From: CAZJDM01 sp964544765
GTDB taxonomy: Bacteria; Bdellovibrionota_B; Oligoflexia; CAYFLR01
Direction: 5' to 3'
NCBI GenBank assembly: GCA_964544765.1
Contig: CAZJDM010000020.1
Span: 1-41,470, forward strand
Length of the DNA: 41,470 nucleotides
Position numbers and translations under genes: made by a program. Under the pieces are notes generated by a model that saw nothing but the letters and a program-made list of their open reading frames with translations, searched no databases and was not told where the DNA came from. How positions within the stretch are numbered: position 1 is the first letter of the stretch; every line of letters begins with the position of its first letter. This document shows, one piece after another, positions 8,706-16,069 of the stretch.

Positions 8706-9832
8706 AAATAATATTCCTTACAAGGCAACCTCACTTTATTTTTTTCTAATACGTTAAAAGGAGCTTTAATGCTTGTCCTACATGCTAAAGTTTCTGTGGC
8801 ATCAAAGCTACCATGTTCGAATGCTTTGTTCGATTGATAAGCACCGCCACAAATCTTGAATAAGTTGCATTCTTTTTTGCATTTCTTTAATCCCGAAACA
8901 ATATCACTCCACATCAAGCTGAATTTATTGCTTTCTAGGATCGAGGATCGGATCAAACTGTCGCCTATATTGCCAAATTGGAAATTTCCATACTTATGAT
9001 GTTTAACATTGAGAAGTTCCGGTGAAATAGTAGACAAGTCTCCATTAACAGATAAAGATAAAGAGCTTAATGGATAAATCCCACTGGGAATAATTTGCTT
9101 GCCTTTTAGTCTAGTGAATCTATCAAATTCTCTAACAATAATCGGATTAGGATCTTCAAAAGTACATTTATAGATTTCATCCAGAAAGTTTTCGTATTGA
9201 TTACTCCTTACATTCGCAAGAGAAGATTGTTTATTTATACCTTCTACTTCTTCAGCATTAAAGGATAAAACTTTGATACCCAAGTCGGAAAAAAAATGGT
9301 ATAGTTCTCTAGGATATTTTAGAGTATTTTCAGTAATAACAGAGATTACATCAAATTCGATATTGTTGGTTTGTAGCTTCTTTATGCCTGCTAAAGATTT
9401 TTTAAAAGAACCTATTCCAGTTCTATAAACTCTGTTTTTGTTATGTAATATTTCAGGGCCATCTAAACTAACTCCAACACGTATCCTATATTTTTTCAGA
9501 AAGTCGATCCATTTTTTATTGATCAATGTCGAATTCGTTTGGATCTTATGAAATAATTTGCATCCCCTATCTTCCAATTTATTGAGAACTTTCATACACT
9601 CAGTAAAATGTTCAATTGGAGTGGTTAATGGTTCACCTGCATGCCAAGAGATAACCAGCTCATTTCCTAGTAACGACTCGTTTATCAGTCTTTTAATTAA
9701 AACTTCAAGAAAGTTCAACGAAATATTCTTAGAATTATTTCGATTTGGTAAATAACAATACCTACAATTCAAGTTACAATAACTAGTAATTTGAATGGAC
9801 AAAAAATTTAGCTTTAATTCCTTTGTGTTCAT
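8702..9832 (-). CDS. Radical SAM/SPASM peptide-modifying enzyme
   Basis: A 376-residue cytoplasmic enzyme. The radical SAM [4Fe-4S] motif is CNLNCRYC (Cys19, 23, 26). The C-terminal SPASM-like region has Cys318, Cys322, Cys328 (KKCKKECNLFKICGGAY), Cys351 and Cys371, with GSFDATETLAC. The CGG...GSFD...C pattern resembles maturases that join an aromatic side chain to a nearby residue in ribosomal peptides (the FxsB/GrrM/HaaB type), and also anSME-type enzymes. The likely substrate is the 48-residue peptide at 13710-13856, whose C-terminus holds His, Tyr, Phe and Trp. GGAGG stands about five bases before the ATG. The gene overlaps the ABC transporter gene upstream and the MBOAT gene downstream by four bases each. 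The family is secure; the exact reaction is inferred. Confidence 0.85.
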   Translation of the reverse strand: MNTKELKLNFLSIQITSYCNLNCRYCYLPNRNNSKNISLNFLEVLIKRLINESLLGNELVISWHAGEPLTTPIEHFTECMKVLNKLEDRGCKLFHKIQTNSTLINKKWIDFLKKYRIRVGVSLDGPEILHNKNRVYRTGIGSFKKSLAGIKKLQTNNIEFDVISVITENTLKYPRELYHFFSDLGIKVLSFNAEEVEGINKQSSLANVRSNQYENFLDEIYKCTFEDPNPIIVREFDRFTRLKGKQIIPSGIYPLSSLSLSVNGDLSTISPELLNVKHHKYGNFQFGNIGDSLIRSSILESNKFSLMWSDIVSGLKKCKKECNLFKICGGAYQSNKAFEHGSFDATETLACRTSIKAPFNVLEKNKVRLPCKEYYL

Positions 9833-11580
9833 AAAACCTCCATTTGGGAAGAACTAGTTTTTCTTGCTCGCCATAATGAATAGTACAACTGTTTGTCAGC
9901 TAATAATTTCTGATGGGTACCCATTTCCTCAAGACGTCCCTTGTTTAGTACTAAAATTTTGTCAAAGAATTCTTCTTCTAACAATGACAAGTCATGAGTG
10001 ATAAAAATTATTGTTTTTTGATTTCCTAATCCCTTTAATAGATTTTTTATATTTAGACTATTTATTTTATCTAGATTACTAGTACTTTCGTCAAAAATCA
10101 CTATATCAGATTGTTTCAGCATAGCCCTGGCGAAAACAAATCTTTGTTTTTCGCCACCTGATAGTGTGAGCCCTCTTTCGCCGATCTCAGTATTGATCCC
10201 AGAGCCTAAACTTTCAATAATCTCTTGAATATTTACACTTGTACATATTGACTGAATTTGTTCATTTGATATACTTTTGTTTCCAAGTGTAAGATTAAAT
10301 AGGACGGAGTCATTAAAAAGGAAAGTATCTTGATCTACGTAGGTTATTGCTGATCTGATTTGAGAGATACTCAATTCATCAAAATTGTTACGATCGATAG
10401 AAATTATTCCAGAATCAGGTTCGAATAATTTGACTAACAGTTTTGCCAAAGTTGACTTTCCACTTCCGGATGGTCCTGTAATAACGATTCTTTCCCCCCT
10501 TTTGATAATAAAATCCAAGTCTTTTATTACAGGATCATTTTTTTTGTAACTGAAATTGACATTTTTAAACTCAAGCACCTCTTGAAAAGTTATTTGTTCT
10601 GAAATAGGAACTACTTCATGATTTCGTTGATTATGGGATGTTGTTTCAGTTATACGGTTAATTGAAGCTTTAAACCTTTGATACTCTACAAGTCCATCAG
10701 ACATTGATGCAATTGGTGAGAATATTTTTCCCAAATAAGAATAAAACACCATTGCTTGACCTAAAGTCCCTTGTCCTTGAAATGATAAATATACAATGTA
10801 CATAAAAATAATGAATGCAACTAATGATGATCCACCACCGACGAGGATGGAAGATGTAGCTTCGATGGTTGTCATTTTTTTACTGTTAGTGATATGGTCA
10901 GAGACCACATCACTATACTTTTTTTCAATGGCTGATTGAATTGAGAAGTATCTAATAGTATCGATACCATTTAAAATCTGGATCAATCTTTGAGAAAGTT
11001 TATCTGTCAACGTATACAGCCTAGGGACTAAGTATTCTAACTTTTTGCGAACAAAATATTGGATAACAACTAAAAATGACATTATAGTAAAAGATATAAA
11101 AGTTATTTTTAAATTCAGTCTCAATAATATATACATTGCTGTGCAGATTGACACTATATCAAACAGTGTCTGGAACCCTCTTTTCATAATAAAGGTCGAT
11201 ACAACGTAGCTATCTTTTTGAATGATATTCAGATATTCACCCTGTTTCTTCCCTATATAGTCCAAATAGCTAGTATTCATTATTCCATTGATAGTTATTT
11301 TCTTAAAACAAAAAAGAATTAAATTAAACAGGTGGTGAAAAATAATTTTATTAGCAAAAGAAACAATAATAGAAAGAAAAATCAGAGAGATCGCAAATGT
11401 AGCAAATTTGAAAAACGGCTCTATGTTTCTGGTAGGTATAATATCATCAATGATATATTTCATAAGTAATGGCTGAGTTAAAGATAATAAAATCCCAACT
11501 GTTGCTAGAAACAAATACAACAAAGTTAGTTTTAAATTTGAACAGATAATATCTTTAATAAGTGAAACTTTAGTATTCAT
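9829..11580 (-). CDS. ABC exporter, fused membrane and ATPase domains, no C39 peptidase
   Basis: A 583-residue half-transporter that should act as a homodimer in the inner membrane. Six membrane segments fill about residues 15-310. The ATPase domain has Walker A GPSGSGKST (residues 369-377), Q-loop YVDQDTFLF, signature LSGGEKQR (473-480), Walker B VIFDEST with catalytic Glu498, and switch His in ITHD. It belongs to the exporter class that carries peptides, lipids or drugs. There is no N-terminal C39 protease domain, so it cannot itself remove a leader peptide. Its position between two radical SAM genes points to export of the modified peptide. It overlaps the B12-type radical SAM gene by 11 bases and the SPASM gene by four bases. 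Confidence 0.9.
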   Translation of the reverse strand: MNTKVSLIKDIICSNLKLTLLYLFLATVGILLSLTQPLLMKYIIDDIIPTRNIEPFFKFATFAISLIFLSIIVSFANKIIFHHLFNLILFCFKKITINGIMNTSYLDYIGKKQGEYLNIIQKDSYVVSTFIMKRGFQTLFDIVSICTAMYILLRLNLKITFISFTIMSFLVVIQYFVRKKLEYLVPRLYTLTDKLSQRLIQILNGIDTIRYFSIQSAIEKKYSDVVSDHITNSKKMTTIEATSSILVGGGSSLVAFIIFMYIVYLSFQGQGTLGQAMVFYSYLGKIFSPIASMSDGLVEYQRFKASINRITETTSHNQRNHEVVPISEQITFQEVLEFKNVNFSYKKNDPVIKDLDFIIKRGERIVITGPSGSGKSTLAKLLVKLFEPDSGIISIDRNNFDELSISQIRSAITYVDQDTFLFNDSVLFNLTLGNKSISNEQIQSICTSVNIQEIIESLGSGINTEIGERGLTLSGGEKQRFVFARAMLKQSDIVIFDESTSNLDKINSLNIKNLLKGLGNQKTIIFITHDLSLLEEEFFDKILVLNKGRLEEMGTHQKLLADKQLYYSLWRARKTSSSQMEVL

Positions 11581-12976
11581 TCATTATACCTTTAAGAATA
11601 TCGAGTTGACTTTTAACGAAATCTATTGTTGAATTATATTCCGAAAATCTTGATGAAAGTAGATTGTTAATAGGTTTCCATTTCTCATAAATTGCATTAG
11701 ATCTCTCGTCACGAATAGAAAAAGAATAGCCTTTAAACGGATTTCCTGTTAACAAGCCAGTTCGATTAGCTCGTGAGAAAAGTGGCGTCGATTTGATTAT
11801 TTCGAGGGCTTGGATGGGTGCGCAAGCTCTAATATTTGAAAAATTATCGTAAAGTTTTCTTAAATAATGTATATTAAATTGCATTTCCTCAAACGTTGTC
11901 CAAGGATGAAAGAAAATGAAGCCAAATCTAAAATCGATATTTAGATCTTCTAATATCCCTATTGCCTTAAAAATACTGTCAATACTCATTTCTTTACGGA
12001 AAATTTTCTGTGTTTGAGGGAAAAATGATTCAATTCCAGAAAATACACATGACAAACCACGATCCCTAAGGCTTTTAAAAGCACTTTGATATGCTAATAT
12101 ATCTACTATTCGTGTAGAGAGAGAGAACTTAATCTTGAATTCCATTTTATCTATTAAACTACACAGTTTTTCAACCTTCTTTTGAGGATTCTTGCTATAG
12201 AAGAAATTATCGTCTACAAAAGTAAAGCTACTTATTCCCTGATTTCCTAATAATTTAATATTATCCCCAATAAATTCTGGTGAACTTTCTTGCCATTTGA
12301 AATTCCCCAATCCATTTATTATGCAAAAAGAGCAATGTCCTTGACATCCTCTACAGGTTAAAATTGAATAAGATAGCTCCTTGCCAAACTTATTAAAGTA
12401 ATAGCTCATGTCAGGAAGCTTTAATTTGTTTAGATTTTTAGGAATTTTTCGTTTGGTTTTAACTACCTTTTTTGACAATCTGTCGATATACGCAAGATTG
12501 GGTATTTCATGAATTTCGGATTTATCTTTCGCATTAAGAATTGTTGTAATCGAATTCTCTACATCTTCTAATAAGATGTAGTCAATGACATTTATTTTTT
12601 CTAATATTTTCTTCCAATTAGCCTTTGCAAAAGGTCCTGCGAGACAGATCGAACTGATATACCCTGACAGAGTTTCATGGTTTCTCACATAGAATTCTAA
12701 AAACGAGAATAGCATTTTGTTCGATGGCACATACACGACAAGCAGATCAATTTTTTCGGATAAAAATTCTGCCAATAAACTTTGCTCGTCTAACTGTTCT
12801 AAGTAGTTATCTAAACATTTTGCAGTTATGCCTACAGATTTTAAGTGAGCACTGATGAAGCACATGCCGAGTGTTGGCATATAATTCTCATTGGACATCG
12901 TATGATTCACATAAGGTACAAATAGCATTACACTTTTAAAATTTGACTCTGATTTATTTGAATTCAATTTTCTCAT
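11570..12976 (-). CDS. B12-binding-type radical SAM enzyme
   Basis: A 468-residue enzyme. Residues about 15-140 look like a cobalamin-binding-type Rossmann domain (SVMLFVPYVNHTM, LGMCFISAHLKSVG, IDLLVVYVPSN), but I see no DxHxxG motif for axial His ligation. The radical SAM motif is CQGHCSFC (Cys211, 215, 218), preceded by Cys208. FTFVDDNFFY and VFSGIESF are typical later barrel strands of this class. Relatives methylate unactivated carbon or catalyse ring and thioether chemistry in natural products. Here the substrate may be the small Cys-containing peptide encoded upstream. GGAG lies eight bases before the ATG at 12976, and only three bases separate it from the preceding gene. The class is clear; cobalamin use and the reaction are not certain. 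Confidence 0.82.
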   Translation of the reverse strand: MRKLNSNKSESNFKSVMLFVPYVNHTMSNENYMPTLGMCFISAHLKSVGITAKCLDNYLEQLDEQSLLAEFLSEKIDLLVVYVPSNKMLFSFLEFYVRNHETLSGYISSICLAGPFAKANWKKILEKINVIDYILLEDVENSITTILNAKDKSEIHEIPNLAYIDRLSKKVVKTKRKIPKNLNKLKLPDMSYYFNKFGKELSYSILTCRGCQGHCSFCIINGLGNFKWQESSPEFIGDNIKLLGNQGISSFTFVDDNFFYSKNPQKKVEKLCSLIDKMEFKIKFSLSTRIVDILAYQSAFKSLRDRGLSCVFSGIESFFPQTQKIFRKEMSIDSIFKAIGILEDLNIDFRFGFIFFHPWTTFEEMQFNIHYLRKLYDNFSNIRACAPIQALEIIKSTPLFSRANRTGLLTGNPFKGYSFSIRDERSNAIYEKWKPINNLLSSRFSEYNSTIDFVKSQLDILKGIMNEY

Positions 12977-12979
12977 GTT

Positions 12980-13606
12980 TTACTCTCCAATCAACGGCAT
13001 ACAAGAAATATTTTTAATCCAATCTGATTTTACTTTTGCTCTTTTTGCAATCATTGCGACCTGACGAATGATACTCTTTTGATCCTCTTTTACCCCATAG
13101 CAAAAAAACCGAAAGTGGCAAGAAATCCTACATTGTTTAAATGGATATAATATACTACTCTCTAGGTTTATATGGCTTGAAGATGTAAAGAGATCAATTT
13201 TTGATGTACATTTAGAATTCTTATATGATGGATTATAGTAGTGTTCGAAGCTGGGTAAACAGCATGGTGGGATATCGGTCAAAATCGGGACTTTATTTTT
13301 ATTCACATGTTGTATAAATATTATTAACGATCGATAGAGCTTAGATATAATCGTTGAATCTAAACGAGGGTCATTAGAGTTGGATTTTAGTGTAAAAAAT
13401 ACAAGGTCAATTAAGTCCATATTTCTTTGCGAACAGATAATCTCGGCTATTTTCAAAAGAAATTTATAGGTTCGAATTGTAATATTTACTCTGATAACCG
13501 AGGATACTTTGTTAGGGTATGATATTCTTTCTGATTCAACTTCATAGATGATGTTATGGGTACCAAGATCTTTATGTATATTTCTTAACTCATGTAAATC
13601 TAGCAT
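12980..13606 (-). CDS. Half-length radical-SAM-like protein lacking the catalytic CxxxCxxC
   Basis: A 208-residue protein that reads like the second half of a radical SAM maturase. VIRVNITIRTYKFLLKIAEII resembles the mid-barrel segment of such enzymes. TDIPPCCLPSFEHYY matches the usual IPPCxLP stretch, and KQCRISCHFRFFCYG (Cys159, 163, 169) resembles a C-terminal auxiliary-cluster motif. The N-terminal quarter with CxxxCxxC is absent. An in-frame TAG directly precedes the ATG at 13606, so it is not simply a misplaced start. AGAGG stands six bases upstream of the ATG. It may be a non-catalytic partner or peptide-binding scaffold for the neighbouring radical SAM enzymes, or a decayed enzyme. 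It is the first large gene after the precursor peptide, from which an untranslated hairpin separates it. Confidence 0.55.
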   Translation of the reverse strand: MLDLHELRNIHKDLGTHNIIYEVESERISYPNKVSSVIRVNITIRTYKFLLKIAEIICSQRNMDLIDLVFFTLKSNSNDPRLDSTIISKLYRSLIIFIQHVNKNKVPILTDIPPCCLPSFEHYYNPSYKNSKCTSKIDLFTSSSHINLESSILYPFKQCRISCHFRFFCYGVKEDQKSIIRQVAMIAKRAKVKSDWIKNISCMPLIGE

Positions 13607-13656
13607 CTACGACCTCTGCAAGTAGTTACGATCTAAAAGTGTTCCAGCTCTTTTGA

Positions 13657-13687
13657 GCCATCAGTACGTCGAAGACATACTGATGGC
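13657..13687 (-). terminator. Strong hairpin between precursor peptide gene and modification genes
   Basis: A perfect 10-base stem (GCCATCAGTA with TACTGATGGC) is extended inward on the RNA by a U-G pair and three more pairs, closing on a three-base loop (UUC). No U-run follows directly. It is therefore more likely an attenuator or RNA-stabilising structure than a complete terminator. This would let the precursor be made in excess over the enzymes, a common arrangement in peptide natural-product operons. Confidence 0.65.
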
Positions 13688-13709
13688 GATTAAATGACAA
13701 CAAATTACA

Positions 13710-13856
13710 TTACCATCCGAAATCGGGATAGTGACATTCTGAGCAGTCCTCGCCAAAAAGATCTTTTATAATCTCTATTGGCAATGGAACATCAACAGGC
13801 CCAGTTTCAGGTGCTGCTGTCTTTTCTTTTGTTAGTTTTTTAGGTAATTCTTCCAT
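13710..13856 (-). CDS. 48-residue candidate RiPP precursor peptide
   Basis: A small gene with AGGAG seven bases before its ATG. The product starts MEELPKKLTKEK, passes through a Pro-rich segment (APETGPVDVPLP) and a short predicted helix (IEIIKDLFG), and ends DCSECHYPDFGW. A charged leader followed by a short C-terminal core with Cys and aromatic residues is the usual form of a precursor for radical SAM maturases. Two such enzymes follow on the same strand. Cys38 and Cys41 (CxxC), His42, Tyr43, Phe46 and Trp48 are the candidate modification sites. Ser39 and Tyr43 are the only core hydroxyl side chains available for acylation by the MBOAT/SGNH pair. No signal peptide or double-Gly cleavage site is visible. 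It is unlikely to be a chance frame given the ribosome site and context. Confidence 0.75.
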   Translation of the reverse strand: MEELPKKLTKEKTAAPETGPVDVPLPIEIIKDLFGEDCSECHYPDFGW

Positions 13857-13937
13857 AATTTTTCTCCTATAAAAGGTTAGAAAATTGAGGTAATTTCAGT
13901 TTATAAAAATTTCAAACCTCAACTACGAGATAACACT

Positions 13938-13943
13938 ATTATA
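13938..13943 (-). promoter_or_regulatory. Possible -10 element for the RiPP-like operon
   Basis: TATAAT on the minus strand, about 80 bases upstream of the precursor start, preceded by a T-run. No convincing -35 hexamer is at 17-18 bases, so the call is weak. Confidence 0.3.
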
Positions 13944-14028
13944 AAAAAAAATTGGAAATTTGACTGAAATTGCTATAAATCACACATTCATTGTATACTA
14001 GGGGTTACAGAGGTTTTTTTAGTGAAAT

Positions 14029-14601
14029 TTATGGTTTTGCTGTCGAAGTTGAGTTATTTTGTTTGAGTTTAATTCTACGATTAAAGCGCCATAATACAAC
14101 AATAATACAGGATGGCAGGATTATCCATAGAAGTTCATTGAGAAGAACAGATAAGCCATAAGGGCTAATAAAATACTGCCAACCGATTGGTGATACCTTA
14201 AGAGGTGTTATGGGAAAGAAATATCTATAGTTATCAAAGGGAGAAAATAAAGCAATTCCTAAACCACCATCAGTAAAAGCGTCAAGTATCCCATGACTAG
14301 CAGCCAATAAGGTGAAGTAATAAAAAAAGGTTCTATTCTTTTGATCAAAGATCCGAATACTACGGCACAGTATGGCCGTAAACAACATACCCATCAGTAA
14401 AGCAAAAAACAAGGAATGGAAAAAACCCCGATGACCGAAGAAGTGTTCATAAGGGATACCAAAATGGAAAGCAAGTACATCAGCATCTGGAAGAATAGAG
14501 CAAATAACTGACAAAGTTCCCAGTCGTGGATGAATTTTTCGATCAACAAATGACATCCTACCGGCTATTCCTATGGCTGCATGACTGAAAATGGTTGGCA
14601 A
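14029..14601 (-). CDS. YdjM-like membrane-bound metal-dependent hydrolase family protein
   Basis: A 190-residue inner-membrane protein. Family marks are an N-terminal HAAIGIAG, ILPDADV, HRGFFHSL and ASHGILDAFTDGG, where the His and Asp residues could bind a metal. Four or so membrane segments are visible (for example FFHSLFFALLMGMLF and LLWIILPSCIIVVLW). This matches the YdjM / DUF457 group, whose E. coli member is an inner-membrane protein of the SOS regulon; the enzymatic role is not established. The start is TTG at 14601, supported by GAGG six bases upstream. It lies just upstream of the RiPP-like operon on the same strand, with about 170 bases between. No functional link is visible. Confidence 0.78.
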   Translation of the reverse strand: MPTIFSHAAIGIAGRMSFVDRKIHPRLGTLSVICSILPDADVLAFHFGIPYEHFFGHRGFFHSLFFALLMGMLFTAILCRSIRIFDQKNRTFFYYFTLLAASHGILDAFTDGGLGIALFSPFDNYRYFFPITPLKVSPIGWQYFISPYGLSVLLNELLWIILPSCIIVVLWRFNRRIKLKQNNSTSTAKP

Positions 14602-14622
14602 TTATTACCTCGGCTTTTTATA

Positions 14623-15822
14623 TTAATGCATTTGGACTGGATTAACTTGATGTAGAAAACTTTCTCCAGATTCTACTGAAAAATGGTTTGGCATAAGTTG
14701 ATTCAATTCAAAGCTTGGTTGAGAGGTTGTACCGGCATTATTTAATAAGAAACCTTGCATAGTTTGATATCTATCTATTACCATCTGTGGACTGGTGTTT
14801 TCTCCGATGGTTTGGACTCCATCAACTATTTGTAGTGTGACACTGTTAGGAGGAAGTACAACCTCCTCAGCAGCCTGACTATTCAGATGATTATTAGCCG
14901 AAGATAATGGTAAATAGCGCATTTTAGGACTGTTTTTTAAGGTGTCTAGCATTGTACTTAAAGGTGTAGCCGATACTTCGAAAGCATAGTTTAGTCTACG
15001 AACCATCCAGTCTAAATATTCTTGGGGATTTAAAATCCTTGCTTCTAATTGCCTTTGGGGATTTAAAAATAGTGTATATTGAGGGTCCAGATCCCCTCTT
15101 TGAACAAACCTTTTAACTTCTTCAAAGGCAATCATGGTAGACCTGTAAAATAATAAAAATTGCTCAACAACCTCGATAGATTTATGTTTGGCATTTATTG
15201 TTTGTAGTTGACTATCTACCCATCCATTAAAATTTGCTTGCATTTCTTTCATGCGGTAGAAAACACTCAAAAGTTCTAAGCCGGTGGTAAAAGAAGTCAT
15301 CATTGCAATAGGGTTACCATTTGATTTTAATTGTCCCGACATTTTGTCGGCCACATCCATATTAGCCGCCGTTAAAAGAGTAGTAAATTTATAAGGCCCA
15401 ACGAATTTATCGGTTATGCTTCTTTGAGTATGAACTACCGGAATACCTTCCGCCATTAACATTCCCATTACCTCAACCGTAAAAGGATTTACAAAAGGAA
15501 CCATATAAGGATGCTGATAGGGATCTAATTGGACCACTCTGCCTTCAAAGCTAGGGACATCTTGGATATGTAGATAGAATCCATTAAAATTTTTAGTAGC
15601 TTTATCCTCTTCAGCAGCACGATAATTAAAAGTGGTGCCCCTGCCACCTTCAGCAAAAAAACGATTATACCGTTCCTCGTTATTTTGTCCCATTTTGCTA
15701 CATGGCGATTTAGGTGAAGACCCCGTTTTAGTCTGATTAGCCTTGATAGTATAAGTAAAGGCTAAATAACTAGTTAATAAAATACTCAGATAAAAATATA
15801 CCGAAATAAAGCGATAGTACAT
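14623..15822 (-). CDS. Large exported protein of unknown function
   Basis: About 399 residues with a signal peptide or anchor (MYYRFISVYFYLSILLTSYLAFTY). I chose the ATG at 15822, which has AGGA upstream and puts the signal at the very N-terminus. A TTG at 15882 in frame would add 20 residues. The mature protein has mixed alpha/beta composition with no repeats or motif I recognise; Gln and Asn are frequent, and only the Cys in KSPCSKM is present. It is divergent from the exported gene at 16070, sharing a 250-base A/T-rich upstream region. The three large exported orphans here may serve one surface or envelope function, but that is only suggested by proximity. Confidence 0.55.
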   Translation of the reverse strand: MYYRFISVYFYLSILLTSYLAFTYTIKANQTKTGSSPKSPCSKMGQNNEERYNRFFAEGGRGTTFNYRAAEEDKATKNFNGFYLHIQDVPSFEGRVVQLDPYQHPYMVPFVNPFTVEVMGMLMAEGIPVVHTQRSITDKFVGPYKFTTLLTAANMDVADKMSGQLKSNGNPIAMMTSFTTGLELLSVFYRMKEMQANFNGWVDSQLQTINAKHKSIEVVEQFLLFYRSTMIAFEEVKRFVQRGDLDPQYTLFLNPQRQLEARILNPQEYLDWMVRRLNYAFEVSATPLSTMLDTLKNSPKMRYLPLSSANNHLNSQAAEEVVLPPNSVTLQIVDGVQTIGENTSPQMVIDRYQTMQGFLLNNAGTTSQPSFELNQLMPNHFSVESGESFLHQVNPVQMH

Positions 15823-16069
15823 AAAGACTAATCCTTTAACTTTTGAGAACCTTTCCCTTGAGAAAACTCCCTTAAATACCAAAGACTCTAATGATACTAA
15901 ATTAGATTATTTGTTGTTTGTAATCAATATTTATTTTTAATTACAATATGTATTAAATTATATAGTAAAGATTACAATTGCATACATAATTTATTGTTTA
16001 CCTTAATAGACAAATACCTATATAAAGATAATTATTGGTTATCGGATGAATTAAATTTAATTATTTATA

